From contig NZ_VUMS01000010.1 in assembly GCF_009696065.1 (NCBI RefSeq), positions 1 to 64,000 on the forward strand: a DNA stretch of 64,000 nt, written 5' to 3'. Shown here one piece after another: positions 33,684 through 41,762 of the stretch (position 1 is its first letter; each line of letters opens with the position of its first letter). This DNA is from Oliverpabstia intestinalis. GTDB lineage: Bacteria; Bacillota; Clostridia; Lachnospirales; Lachnospiraceae. Position numbers and translations under genes: made by a program. Under the pieces are notes generated by a model. That model saw nothing but the letters and a program-made list of their open reading frames with translations, had not been told where the DNA came from and did not search any database.

Positions 33684-33747
33684 AAAGCACCAGGTTAAAA
33701 TCAGATTCTGAGACTTCCCATATCTCCGATTTTCACCCTGATGCTTT
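33684..33747 (-). terminator. Terminator after the sugar nucleotidyltransferase gene
   Basis: A long imperfect hairpin with outer arms AAAGCACCAGG / CCTGATGCTTT and inner AAAATC / GATTTT starts 27 bp past the stop. The minus strand continues with TTTTTAAG. Confidence 0.65.
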
Positions 33748-33773
33748 GTCATTTCTCTTTTATTTTCTCAAAA

Positions 33774-34691
33774 TTAATCCCACAGCTTTGCCGGATATTT
33801 ACCGGAACGAATCATTTCACGGAAGCCTTCCTGTGCCAGCTCTGTATCTTCTTTATAAGTAATTCCGATCCATTTGTCCTGTGTCTCCAGCACCTTCACT
33901 GTCGCTTTGTTCTGTTTTAACAGACCATCCACGATGATCGGAATCAGATATTCTTTCTTTAACGGATCTCCGGATTCGTCTTTCAGGAATTCTGCAAATC
34001 CGCTCTCCAGCTTGTCCAGAAATTCCGGATAAGCAGCCCACATATTCATGGACACGTGAACATCCGGTGTGATCCAGGACTTTACTTCTTCTCTGTCACA
34101 GACTACCGTTCCGTCTGCTTCGATTGCGATACCGGATGTTTCCAGAACATCAGTCAGCATATCATCGTCATCCACGGTACAGATACCACGGGTAACTGCT
34201 CCGTTCTCGCTGACAGTATTTTTCAGGACAAATCCTGCCATTGCCATATTCAGGACTTCGCCTTCCTGCTTCCCATTTACCAGAAAATCATGCAGTTTTA
34301 CGAAAGCCTCTTTTCCGTAGTAATCGTCTGCGTTGATGATCACAAACGGCTCTTCTACTACGTCCTTGCACGCCAGTACTGCCTGACCTGTTCCCCATGG
34401 TTTTTTACGTCCTTCCGGAACAGTAAAGCCTTCCGGCAGATCAGTGAGTTCCTGATATACATATTCCACTTCGATCTGAGAACCAATACGGTTTCCGATC
34501 ACCGCTTTGAACTCTTCTTCAATATCTTTACGGATTACAAAAACCACTTTGTCAAATCCTGCTTCTTTTGCATCATAGATCGAGTAATCCATGATGATCT
34601 CTCCGTTGTCCGACATCTTTGCCAGCTGTTTGATTCCTGTTCCGAACCGTGAACCAATCCCTGCTGCCATGATAATCAGTGTTGTCTTCAT
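33774..34691 (-). CDS. Sugar-phosphate nucleotidyltransferase family protein
   Basis: The 305-residue protein has the NTP-transferase signature MAAGIGSRFGTGIKQLAKM at the start and PFVIINADDYYGKEAF near residue 115, where the Asp pair binds the metal. The C-terminal part (MWAAYPEFLDKLE, VLETQDKWIGITYKEDTEL) matches a clostridial family whose sugar is not known. It differs from RfbA (also in the window) and lacks a hexapeptide acetyltransferase domain. The ATG follows GAAAGG. A strong hairpin at 34714-34755 lies in the leader. Confidence 0.88.
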   Translation of the reverse strand: MKTTLIIMAAGIGSRFGTGIKQLAKMSDNGEIIMDYSIYDAKEAGFDKVVFVIRKDIEEEFKAVIGNRIGSQIEVEYVYQELTDLPEGFTVPEGRKKPWGTGQAVLACKDVVEEPFVIINADDYYGKEAFVKLHDFLVNGKQEGEVLNMAMAGFVLKNTVSENGAVTRGICTVDDDDMLTDVLETSGIAIEADGTVVCDREEVKSWITPDVHVSMNMWAAYPEFLDKLESGFAEFLKDESGDPLKKEYLIPIIVDGLLKQNKATVKVLETQDKWIGITYKEDTELAQEGFREMIRSGKYPAKLWD

Positions 34692-34713
34692 ATGTTGTTC
34701 CTTTCTGTTGCAG

Positions 34714-34755
34714 AAGAATACCTGCAGCGCGTCTTCCCACCTCTGCAGGTATTCT
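34714..34755. other. Hairpin in the leader of the nucleotidyltransferase gene
   Basis: AGAATACCTGCAG and CTGCAGGTATTCT form a perfect 13-bp stem 22 bp before the ATG. On the plus strand it is followed by TTGTTT, so it could be a terminator for plus-strand transcripts. On the minus strand it stands directly before the ribosome binding site and could control translation. Confidence 0.6.
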
Positions 34756-34867
34756 TTGTTTCGTGTTCATTTGCTAATATATTAACATTTTCCCCAACAA
34801 AAAGCAATACAGAAAACATATTTAACGCATCTATCACGCTTTTCGGGCATGGATGAACCGTTTTTTA

Positions 34868-35992
34868 TTATTTGTCAAGTTTTTCCGATGCTTCTTCCAG
34901 TAATGAAATGATGGACAAGTGCTGCGGACAGACACTCTCACACTGGCCACACTGGATACAGTCACCTGCTTTTCCGGAAGTCTGTGTCAGTTTTTCATAA
35001 TAAGACTGTGCACGATCTTTTTCTCCATACAGACGGATGGTATTTAACGCACGGAAGACATCCGGGATGGAAATCTGCTGTGGACATCCATCGCAGCAGT
35101 ATCGGCAGGAAGTACATGGAACGGTTGGATTTTTCTTCAGTTCATCCTGTGCTTTTTCGATTACTTTCCGCTCTTCCTCCGACAGTGGTTCGAAGTTGGT
35201 AAATGTCTTCAGGTTGTCATTCATCTGCTCTTCGTTGGACATGCCGGACAATACTGTGGCAACGCCCGGAAGAGATGCCGCAAAGCGCAGTGCCCAGGAT
35301 GCTACGGAAGCGTCCGGTTTGATCTTTTTCATCTCTGCCTCTACTTCCGGAGACGCACTGGCAAGAGAACCGCCTTTGACAGGCTCCATAACCAAGAAAG
35401 GCATGTTGTATTTGCGAAGAACCTCATACAGTCGACCGGACTGTACCAGCGGATTCTCCCAGTCTGCATAATTCATCTGGATCTGTACGATCTCTACTTC
35501 CGGATGCTCGGAGAGAATTTTATCCAGCAGTTCCGGTGTTCCATGGAAAGAGAAACCGAAATGACGGATCAGTCCTTCTTCTTTTTTCTTCATCGCCCAG
35601 TTGAAGCAGTCGTATTTGACGTAACCTTCGTAGTTTGCTCCGTCTTCTACGCTATGTAACAGATAATAATCAAAATATCCCGCACCGGTACGTGCCAGCT
35701 GCTCATTAAAGATCCGGTCTCTTCCATCGATTCCTTCATCCATCATCCATTGTGGCAATTTCGTTGTCAGTGTAAAGCTGTCACGCGGATAACGCTCTAC
35801 AAGCGCTTTTTTGATAATACTCTCGGATTTTCCTCCGCAGTACATATATGCGGTATCAAAATAGTTCATTCCGGATGCCATATACGCATCCACCATCTTA
35901 CAAAGCTGCTCCAGATCCAGTTCCCCGTCCTTCTCCGGCAGTCTCATCAGCCCGAAACCGAGTTTCGGCATTTTTGTTACATCAACACTCAT
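34868..35992 (-). CDS. Aldo/keto reductase with C-terminal 4Fe-4S ferredoxin domain
   Basis: In this 374-residue protein, the AKR barrel has MPKLGFGLMRLP, MNYFDTAYMYCGGKSE (catalytic Asp/Tyr), LTTKLPQW and YYLLHSVED. After residue 290 come two cysteine clusters, CTSCRYCCDGCP and CIQCGQCESVCPQ, each able to hold a 4Fe-4S cluster. The type is frequent in anaerobes and may pass electrons between ferredoxin and a carbonyl substrate; the substrate is unknown. The ATG at 35992 has AGAAGG upstream. It is monocistronic or leads nothing obvious. Confidence 0.9.
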   Translation of the reverse strand: MSVDVTKMPKLGFGLMRLPEKDGELDLEQLCKMVDAYMASGMNYFDTAYMYCGGKSESIIKKALVERYPRDSFTLTTKLPQWMMDEGIDGRDRIFNEQLARTGAGYFDYYLLHSVEDGANYEGYVKYDCFNWAMKKKEEGLIRHFGFSFHGTPELLDKILSEHPEVEIVQIQMNYADWENPLVQSGRLYEVLRKYNMPFLVMEPVKGGSLASASPEVEAEMKKIKPDASVASWALRFAASLPGVATVLSGMSNEEQMNDNLKTFTNFEPLSEEERKVIEKAQDELKKNPTVPCTSCRYCCDGCPQQISIPDVFRALNTIRLYGEKDRAQSYYEKLTQTSGKAGDCIQCGQCESVCPQHLSIISLLEEASEKLDK

Positions 35993-36107
35993 TGTAAAAA
36001 CCCTTCTTTCTTTTTTGTTTACTTTTATGATAACATTCAAGTATACTTGAATGTCAATCTTTTTTTTCTTTTTTGTGATGTTTTTATGCTGAATATTCTT
36101 TCTATTC

Positions 36108-36392
36108 TTAATAAAACAAAAGAATAATCACTCCAAACAACAGAAACAGAAGAAACATCACTAAAAGTATTATCCCTGTCGACCAGTTTTCCAGCGGTAT
36201 TCCTGTCAGTTCTGCCAGTCCGATTACCCCTCCAAAAACCACGATCAGACCCACAATTATCCACAGACCATCTCCACCACCACCTCTTCTCGGTGAACCT
36301 CCGCTTCCTCCATCGCATCCACAGGGACCGCCTGCACAGCCGTCATAGTGGAATCCACTGTCATCCAGCTTTCCTCTTTCATGATCTCCCAT
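36108..36392 (-). CDS. Small Gly/Cys-rich membrane protein, unknown function
   Basis: In this 94-residue protein, residues 1-45 are hydrophilic and glycine-rich with closely spaced cysteines (GCAGGPCGCDGGSGGS, then RRGGGGDG). Residues 46-62 and 74-94 are strong membrane segments separated by AELTGIPLENWST. The start at 36392 has AAGGAG eight bases upstream; an alternative GTG start six codons earlier overlaps that site. I do not recognise the family. Codon use and the site look genuine, so I call it a real gene. Confidence 0.65.
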   Translation of the reverse strand: MGDHERGKLDDSGFHYDGCAGGPCGCDGGSGGSPRRGGGGDGLWIIVGLIVVFGGVIGLAELTGIPLENWSTGIILLVMFLLFLLFGVIILLFY

Positions 36393-36430
36393 AATGTTCT
36401 TCTCCTTCACGTTCTTTAACTTTCAATATT

Positions 36431-37045
36431 TCAACCCGCGATTTCTCCCAGTTCGAATATTACGATTCTTTCCCGCTGATTCTCTCCTGGAAAAAGATCT
36501 TTGCAATCAATTTCATCTGCAAACTGTAACCCTTCCGCATTCATCAGACACGCTATGTAGTCATCCGAAGGATAATAAAAGAACAGTTGAATCGGTCTCA
36601 TATTCCGGTAATAGGACTCCAGTATTCTCGCTATCACATGCTGCAAAATTTCTACAGAAAACGGATTAAAAAAATACATCCTGTCCGCCTGATCCGGGAC
36701 AACGAATTCTGTCGCATCTACTTTTTCAAAAGATACCCGTCCGGAAGAAACTGCTGTCTCTTTATTTTTCTGTGCATTTTCATAGATCCGCTCATCATAT
36801 TCAATCCCGACAGACTGACATCTGGTCTGCCAGGACAAAAAGAAATCCACCCGCCCTTTTCCGCAGCCATAATCCAACAACAGATTGTGCTTTCGGATAT
36901 ACCCGGAATCCGCAAGGCGTTGCAATACAGTATATGGTGTTGGCTCATAGGGATATCGGTACTGATCCGAGTGAGAATCATCCCTTCCACTGGTGCGGAT
37001 ATGAAGCAGCTTGTCCCAGCGCTGTTCGGTTTTGTCTTCTTTCAT
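36431..37045 (-). CDS. Class I SAM-dependent methyltransferase
   Basis: In this 204-residue protein, motif I LLLDYGCGKGRVDFFLSW near residue 55 and the acidic motif II SVGIEYDERIYE identify a Rossmann methyltransferase, and MYFFNPFSVEIL resembles motif IV. The substrate is not evident. The ATG follows CTGGAG. A hairpin (arm TCGATGC, 37084-37105) just upstream may end transcription from the kinase gene. Confidence 0.82.
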   Translation of the reverse strand: MKEDKTEQRWDKLLHIRTSGRDDSHSDQYRYPYEPTPYTVLQRLADSGYIRKHNLLLDYGCGKGRVDFFLSWQTRCQSVGIEYDERIYENAQKNKETAVSSGRVSFEKVDATEFVVPDQADRMYFFNPFSVEILQHVIARILESYYRNMRPIQLFFYYPSDDYIACLMNAEGLQFADEIDCKDLFPGENQRERIVIFELGEIAG

Positions 37046-37162
37046 ATGGTAACTCCAGCCTTTGTATGTGAAAATTCGATGCCTGCTTTTATTCTCAGCA
37101 TCGAGTCTTTCACTTAAAATTTTATTTCCTTTATACTTTCCAGAATCATCTTCTTATTTCTG

Positions 37163-37273
37163 TCATGAAGATAACTCTCGTTCCATTTTCCCCGGTTTTA
37201 CCGGCAGTCGTTTTTCTTCGGTATAAATCTGATACATCCGCCGATACGTTTTCCTGGTGTTCTGATTTAGCAT
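37163..37273 (-). CDS. Putative 36-residue basic small protein behind the histidine kinase gene
   Basis: Immediately after the kinase stop codon the minus strand has AAGGAG, seven bases, then ATG, followed by 36 codons and TGA. The peptide begins MLNQNTRKTYRRMYQIYTEE and is strongly basic (many Lys/Arg, several Tyr). A second ATG four bases earlier in another frame could also be used and would give a 43-residue peptide. The perfect ribosome binding site and tight spacing argue for translation together with the kinase. I recognise no family. Confidence 0.4.
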   Translation of the reverse strand: MLNQNTRKTYRRMYQIYTEEKRLPVKPGKMERELSS

Positions 37274-37286
37274 GCATGATCTCCTT

Positions 37287-38717
37287 CTATGATTCTTTCC
37301 TTCCCAGCACTTCCTCCATCATCGCAAGCACTGCCTCCGTATTCATTGGTTTTGCCAGATGACCGTTCATGCCGGCAGCGCGGGAGGCTACTTTGTCTTC
37401 TTCAAAGGCGTTTGCGGAAACCGCAATGATTGGTATGTTTGCCAGTGACGGATCTTCCAGTTGACGGATCTGGCGGGTGGCGGTGTAGCCGTCCATGACA
37501 GGCATCTGGATGTCCATGAGAATGGCCGCATAGGTATCTGGTTCTGCGTGCTTTATCAGTTCTACTGCCTGTGCGCCATCTCCTGCTTCTGTCACCTCAA
37601 AACCGACATCCTGCAACAATGTGGCAGCAATTTCCCGGTTCAGTTCATTATCTTCCACAAGAAGAATCCGTTTTTCCATGATCTGCTGTTTCACGGATAC
37701 TGTTGATGGTCTGTTCGTTGTTTCCAAAAGTGCCCTGCTCACCAGCAGAAAGTCTGTTTTTATAATAAATTCTGTTCCGACACCCTCAGTGGAGATTGCT
37801 TCGATTGTTCCTTCCATCAGTTCTACAAACCGCTTAACGATCGGAAGGCCAAGTCCGGTTCCCTGGACACCGCTGAGCGTAGAGTTCTTCTCCCGTTCAA
37901 AAGGATCAAACATTTTTTCCATAAAAGAAGGACTCATTCCGCATCCGGTGTCTTTTACATGAATCTCATAATGTCCGATTTCTTTCTCATATGGAGGTAT
38001 TTGTACAATCTGAAGTGTGATCAATCCTTCCTGCGGCGTAAACTTCACAGCATTTCCCAGAAGATTCAGCAGGATCTCTTTGATCCGCAGTTTATCACAC
38101 AGAATCTCGTGATTTTGAACACCGGACAAGTCAATCACAAACTGCTGATTATTCTCCTGTGTCTGTTCCCGGATGATCACCGCAACTTCTTCCACGATCA
38201 CATCCATATCTGCCGGTTCCTCGTAGAGTTCCGTCTGTCCGCTCTCGATCCTGCTGATCTCAAGGACCTCGTTGACGATTGCCAGCAGATGATTGCCGGA
38301 TACCCGGATTTTCTCCAGATATTCCTGGATCTTTGATACATCCGTTCCTTCTTTCAACGCAAGATCGGTAAATCCGAGAACCGCATTCAGCGGTGTACGG
38401 ATATCATGAGACATATTCCGCAGAAATACCGTTCTCGCCATGCCGGCTTCTCTGGCCGCTTCAAGGGCTTCTTCCAGCTCTTTCTTCTGTTTTGCTTCCT
38501 TTCGTGCGATCTTTCGCATATCCTGATCATGCCTGGCAAATACAATTACCAGTACAAAAAGAATCACACCAATTGCACCGGCTATGGATCCCAGATTGTC
38601 ATGCATAAAATCTGCCGCCGTATAGGTGACAATATTTTTAATGTAAGCATATGCATAGTTCAGTCCGCAATAGCTCCCAAAACTACTCAATCCGTGATTC
38701 AGAATCCGTACTGTCAT
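37287..38717 (-). CDS. Hybrid sensor histidine kinase/response regulator, apparently N-terminally shortened
   Basis: In this 476-residue protein, one membrane segment at residues 43-62 is followed by a coiled coil. The kinase core has His104 in the H-box SHDIRTPLNAVLGF, N-box LLNLLGNAVKF and G-boxes DTGCGM and GTGLGL; the receiver domain has Asp402 (ILMDIQMPVMDG). The outer part is only about 42 residues, RILNHGLSSFGSYCGL...YTAADFMHD. This resembles the very end of the periplasmic substrate-binding domain that relatives carry, with no signal peptide. A good ribosome binding site (GGGGGAG) precedes this ATG, and an in-frame stop lies 33 bases upstream. A repeat element stands just upstream at 38755-38799. 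The kinase may still be made but may have lost its sensor. Confidence 0.85.
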   Translation of the reverse strand: MTVRILNHGLSSFGSYCGLNYAYAYIKNIVTYTAADFMHDNLGSIAGAIGVILFVLVIVFARHDQDMRKIARKEAKQKKELEEALEAAREAGMARTVFLRNMSHDIRTPLNAVLGFTDLALKEGTDVSKIQEYLEKIRVSGNHLLAIVNEVLEISRIESGQTELYEEPADMDVIVEEVAVIIREQTQENNQQFVIDLSGVQNHEILCDKLRIKEILLNLLGNAVKFTPQEGLITLQIVQIPPYEKEIGHYEIHVKDTGCGMSPSFMEKMFDPFEREKNSTLSGVQGTGLGLPIVKRFVELMEGTIEAISTEGVGTEFIIKTDFLLVSRALLETTNRPSTVSVKQQIMEKRILLVEDNELNREIAATLLQDVGFEVTEAGDGAQAVELIKHAEPDTYAAILMDIQMPVMDGYTATRQIRQLEDPSLANIPIIAVSANAFEEDKVASRAAGMNGHLAKPMNTEAVLAMMEEVLGRKES

Positions 38718-38754
38718 GGTGTATCTCCCCCATCTGTTCAGATGTTTTTATTCA

Positions 38755-38799
38755 ATAACTCTTCATCGAATCTTAACTGTGAAGTTACTGAACAGTTAC
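38755..38799. repeat. Short palindromic repeat element beside the truncated kinase gene
   Basis: On the minus strand it begins GTAACTGTTCAGTAACTTC, contains ACAGTTAAG and ends AGAGTTAT. This 45-bp version has the family ends. Confidence 0.65.
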
Positions 38800-38800
38800 A

Positions 38801-39364
38801 TTATTTTTTCAGATTCATTCCATCATGAAATGCTCTTCCAACGGTTTTCCCCAGTACCACATAGGTATTGTTAAACGGATCAAACGTAATTGGCTGAGTT
38901 TTTGCCACATCCACTTTACCGTTCTCGTCCAGTACACGCTCATCCACACTGATGTTTACGATTTCTCCCACCATCCGGCAACTTTCCGGGTCGTAGCTTT
39001 TCAGTCTGCATTCTACGGCAATCGGGAGTTCTTCGATCAGTGGTGCATCTATAAACTCTGATTTTACTGCGTGAAATCCTGCATTTGCGAATTTGTCCGG
39101 CTCTTTGGTTCCGGAAACGATTCCCACATAATCACATGCTTCCACATGAGCAGCATCTGCCATACTTACGGTAAATGCTTTTTTCGCCAGAATATCTTCC
39201 GTTGTCTTATGGCCGGCACTGATACACATGGTCAGTTCTTTTTCATCACTGATCCCGCCCCAAGCTGCATTCATTGCATTCGGTGTTCCGTCCTCTCCGT
39301 AAGCTGCCAGGATAAATACCGGCTGTGGATATGTATATGCTTTTGCTCCTAAATTTTTCCTCAT
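38801..39364 (-). CDS. Flavin reductase family protein (flavoredoxin-like)
   Basis: In this 187-residue protein, the FMN-binding split-barrel pattern is seen in YTYPQPVFILAAYGEDGTPNAMNAAWGG, LTMCISAGHKTTEDI and AFTVSMADAAHVEACDYVG, close to flavoredoxins. Such proteins bind FMN and exchange electrons with flavoproteins or rubredoxin. The ATG at 39364 follows GGAGGG; an upstream in-frame stretch to 39439 is rejected for lack of a site. Its stop codon is two bases from the repeat at 38755-38799. Confidence 0.9.
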   Translation of the reverse strand: MRKNLGAKAYTYPQPVFILAAYGEDGTPNAMNAAWGGISDEKELTMCISAGHKTTEDILAKKAFTVSMADAAHVEACDYVGIVSGTKEPDKFANAGFHAVKSEFIDAPLIEELPIAVECRLKSYDPESCRMVGEIVNISVDERVLDENGKVDVAKTQPITFDPFNNTYVVLGKTVGRAFHDGMNLKK

Positions 39365-39497
39365 GTTAAAACCCTCCTGCTTTTTGTACTCTTTTCTGAC
39401 AGACTCTGTTCTTTTATTATATCTCTGATTTTCCTTCATCTCAACTGTTGTTTTCTGAAAAGGACTTGATTTTCTTATTTATATTTTCCGCATTTAT

Positions 39498-39526
39498 TTG
39501 CCAATCATTAAAAGATGTTGTATACT
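39498..39526 (+). promoter_or_regulatory. Sigma-A promoter of the HicB-like gene
   Basis: TTGCCA and TATACT are separated by 17 bp, and the start would lie about 75 nt before the gene. A 20-bp MITE end lies in the leader. Confidence 0.65.
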
Positions 39527-39554
39527 AAAAAAAGTTTGGAGCAAACTATTAAAC

Positions 39555-39574
39555 GCTTTTTCAGACACGCTCTA
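39555..39574. repeat. Solo end of the MITE-like element
   Basis: Twenty bases starting GCTTTTTCAGACACG and ending CTCTA are identical to the right end (53331-53350) of the 110-bp element. No left end is visible nearby. Confidence 0.7.
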
Positions 39575-39607
39575 AATCACAGAATCAAAAACAAAGGAGT
39601 CTTACCC

Positions 39608-39886
39608 ATGAAATTTATGTACCCTGCTGTCTTCCGCAAAAATGAAGACGGAACATACAACGGCTACTTTCCGGATCTCGAATGCTGCACCTCCACCGGA
39701 GATACTCTGGACGAAGCCATCGAGAATGCCAACGAAGCCGCCTACAACTGGATCACCGTAGAACTGGACGAAGAAGAACCAAACCTTCCCAGCATCTCCG
39801 ACCCCTCCGACCTCGACCTGACCCCGGAAGACATCGTCCGCATCATCTCCGTAAACATTCGATTCTACGAAGGCTGGGATGAGTAG
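39608..39886 (+). CDS. HicB-like antitoxin-fold protein, no HicA partner
   Basis: The 92-residue protein has the HicB partial RNase H-like fold signature: MYPAVFRKNEDGTYNGYFPDLECCTSTGDTLDEAIENANEAA. The C-terminal part (about residues 55-92) is acidic and not an obvious helix-turn-helix or ribbon-helix-helix. HicB usually pairs with the small HicA RNase, but no HicA-like frame is found on either side. The ATG follows AAAGGAG. It has its own promoter and terminator, so it is a stand-alone unit. Confidence 0.82.
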   Translation: MKFMYPAVFRKNEDGTYNGYFPDLECCTSTGDTLDEAIENANEAAYNWITVELDEEEPNLPSISDPSDLDLTPEDIVRIISVNIRFYEGWDE

Positions 39887-39923
39887 CACCCAAAACACTA
39901 TGCTGCCATCCTCAAAATATTAA

Positions 39924-39978
39924 AGCCGACAGGTATTGTATCTCGCATCACGCAGATACACCTGTCGGCTCTTTTTGT
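39924..39978 (+). terminator. Terminator of the HicB-like gene
   Basis: AGCCGACAGGT and ACCTGTCGGCT form an 11-bp stem followed by CTTTTTGTTT. Confidence 0.85.
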
Positions 39979-40311
39979 TTCCAGTCTTTTCACCTTCATA
40001 ATCCATCAACATATTCTAATTATACCTTCCAAACATCAATTTTCATGTTTCATTACCAACATCTCCCAGTTACTACACCACTTCTCTTCTCCAATTGCCA
40101 ACACTGTCATGTATCCACTTCTACGGATACCCCAACAATGGAATGCCCCAATTCAGGGTTATTATCTTTGTGTAGGTGTCTAAAAAATAGGCACTACACT
40201 AATTCAAAATGTCCTTGACAAGGGGGACTGTTTACTTTCCGCCCACCACAATTACAGCCAGTAAACAGCCCGCCAATTCTCTTTCTGGCGTTCGTCTTGG
40301 CACACCCTTTT
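39979..40311. other. 333-bp gap upstream of the trkH stop, no gene seen
   Basis: Two hairpins are visible: 40171-40202 (GTGTAG...CTACAC ends with a loop of A residues) and 40228-40268 (perfect arms CTGTTTACT / AGTAAACAG). Either could end the trkA-trkH transcript, which runs leftward, though neither has a clear U run. No reading frame with a ribosome binding site was found. Confidence 0.5.
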
Positions 40312-41751
40312 TTAGAACTTCCTCCACGTATCCGGAAAGAACACCAGCAGCAATGGAAAAATCTCCAACCGTCCCGCCAGCATATCAAAAATCAACACAT
40401 ACTTACCAACATCCGAAAACACATTAAAGTTCGCCGTCGGTCCAACCAGCTCCAGTCCGGGACCAATATTATTAAAAGTTGCCGCAACCGCCGTAAAATT
40501 CGTGATCAGATCCAGATTATCAAATGCCAGAATAAACACAGAAGTCGCAAAAATCATGATATACACAACCATAAACACATTGACATTTCTTACCACTTCA
40601 TGTTCCACAACTCTTCCATCCACCCGGATTTTCCGGATCTGACGGGGATGCAGATACTGCTTGATCTCTTTCTTCATCGCTTTTAATAGGATAATAAAAC
40701 GCGAAACTTTAATACCTCCACCGGTACTGCCTGCACATGCACCGACAAACATCAGAAGCACGAGAATCGTCCGGGAAACCTCCGGCCAGATATTAAAATC
40801 GACCGTCGCAAATCCGGTAGTAGTAATGATCGATGCAACCTGGAAAGCAGCCTGTTGGATTGCCTTTCCCATACTTCCATAGACTCCCCGGATATTCCAT
40901 CCAATCAGAAGAACCGCGCCCAGAATGATGGCCAGATACCAGCGTACCTCCTCATTTTTCAGTGCCTGTTTCCATTTTTTGGATAGCAACAGAAAATAAA
41001 CGTTGAAATTAATACCAAACAGAATCATGAATACAGTAACAACGATCTGAATCGTTACGCTATAGCCACCCATACTGTCATTCTTGATTCCGAACCCTCC
41101 GGTACCGGCTGTACCAAAAGCAGTTGTCAGCGCATCAAATACCGGCATTCCACATAACAGCAGAATCACAGTCTCCAGCACCGTCATCAGAAGATAGATC
41201 GTATACAGAATCTTTGCCGTAGAACGTACGGTAGGTGCCAGACGGCTGACTGAGGGACCCGGACTCTCCGCTTTCATCAGATTCATCTGTGAACCACCAC
41301 TCATCTTAATAATAGAAAGTAATAATACCAGAACACCCATACCACCGATCCAATGGGTAAAACTTCTCCACATCAGGATACAACGAGGTGCATCTTCCAC
41401 AGATGCCATAATGCTGGCTCCCGTTGTTGTAAAACCTGAGACCGTCTCAAAAAGAGCATCCACAAAATGCGGAATCGTCCCACTGATCATAAAAGGTAAC
41501 GAGCCAATCAGACTGAGTGCTATCCAGGAAAGAGCTACCGATACACATCCCTCTTTCATAAAAAAGTGCGGTTTTTCCGGTCGACGCACTACAAGGAGCG
41601 TTCCTGCCAGCGCACTGATCAGTCCTGTGATCAAAAAGGAGGTCCATGTTTTTTCTCCATAGATCAGCCCGGTAACTGCCGGAAGTGTCATGCAGATGGC
41701 TTCCAGATTCAGTACCCAGCCGATCACATAGGTAATAATTCGATAATTCAT
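40312..41751 (-). CDS. trkH: TrkH family potassium uptake protein
   Basis: This 479-residue membrane protein has about ten hydrophobic segments and four selectivity-filter repeats, e.g. ETVSGFTTTGASIMASVED, FGTAGTGGFGIKNDS, ASIITTTGFATVDF and TFNNIGPGLELVG. It forms the ion-conducting dimer and needs TrkA for gating. The ATG follows ATAGGAG. trkA ends 11 bp upstream, so both subunits form an operon. Confidence 0.96.
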   Translation of the reverse strand: MNYRIITYVIGWVLNLEAICMTLPAVTGLIYGEKTWTSFLITGLISALAGTLLVVRRPEKPHFFMKEGCVSVALSWIALSLIGSLPFMISGTIPHFVDALFETVSGFTTTGASIMASVEDAPRCILMWRSFTHWIGGMGVLVLLLSIIKMSGGSQMNLMKAESPGPSVSRLAPTVRSTAKILYTIYLLMTVLETVILLLCGMPVFDALTTAFGTAGTGGFGIKNDSMGGYSVTIQIVVTVFMILFGINFNVYFLLLSKKWKQALKNEEVRWYLAIILGAVLLIGWNIRGVYGSMGKAIQQAAFQVASIITTTGFATVDFNIWPEVSRTILVLLMFVGACAGSTGGGIKVSRFIILLKAMKKEIKQYLHPRQIRKIRVDGRVVEHEVVRNVNVFMVVYIMIFATSVFILAFDNLDLITNFTAVAATFNNIGPGLELVGPTANFNVFSDVGKYVLIFDMLAGRLEIFPLLLVFFPDTWRKF

Positions 41752-41762
41752 ACGTATCTCTC

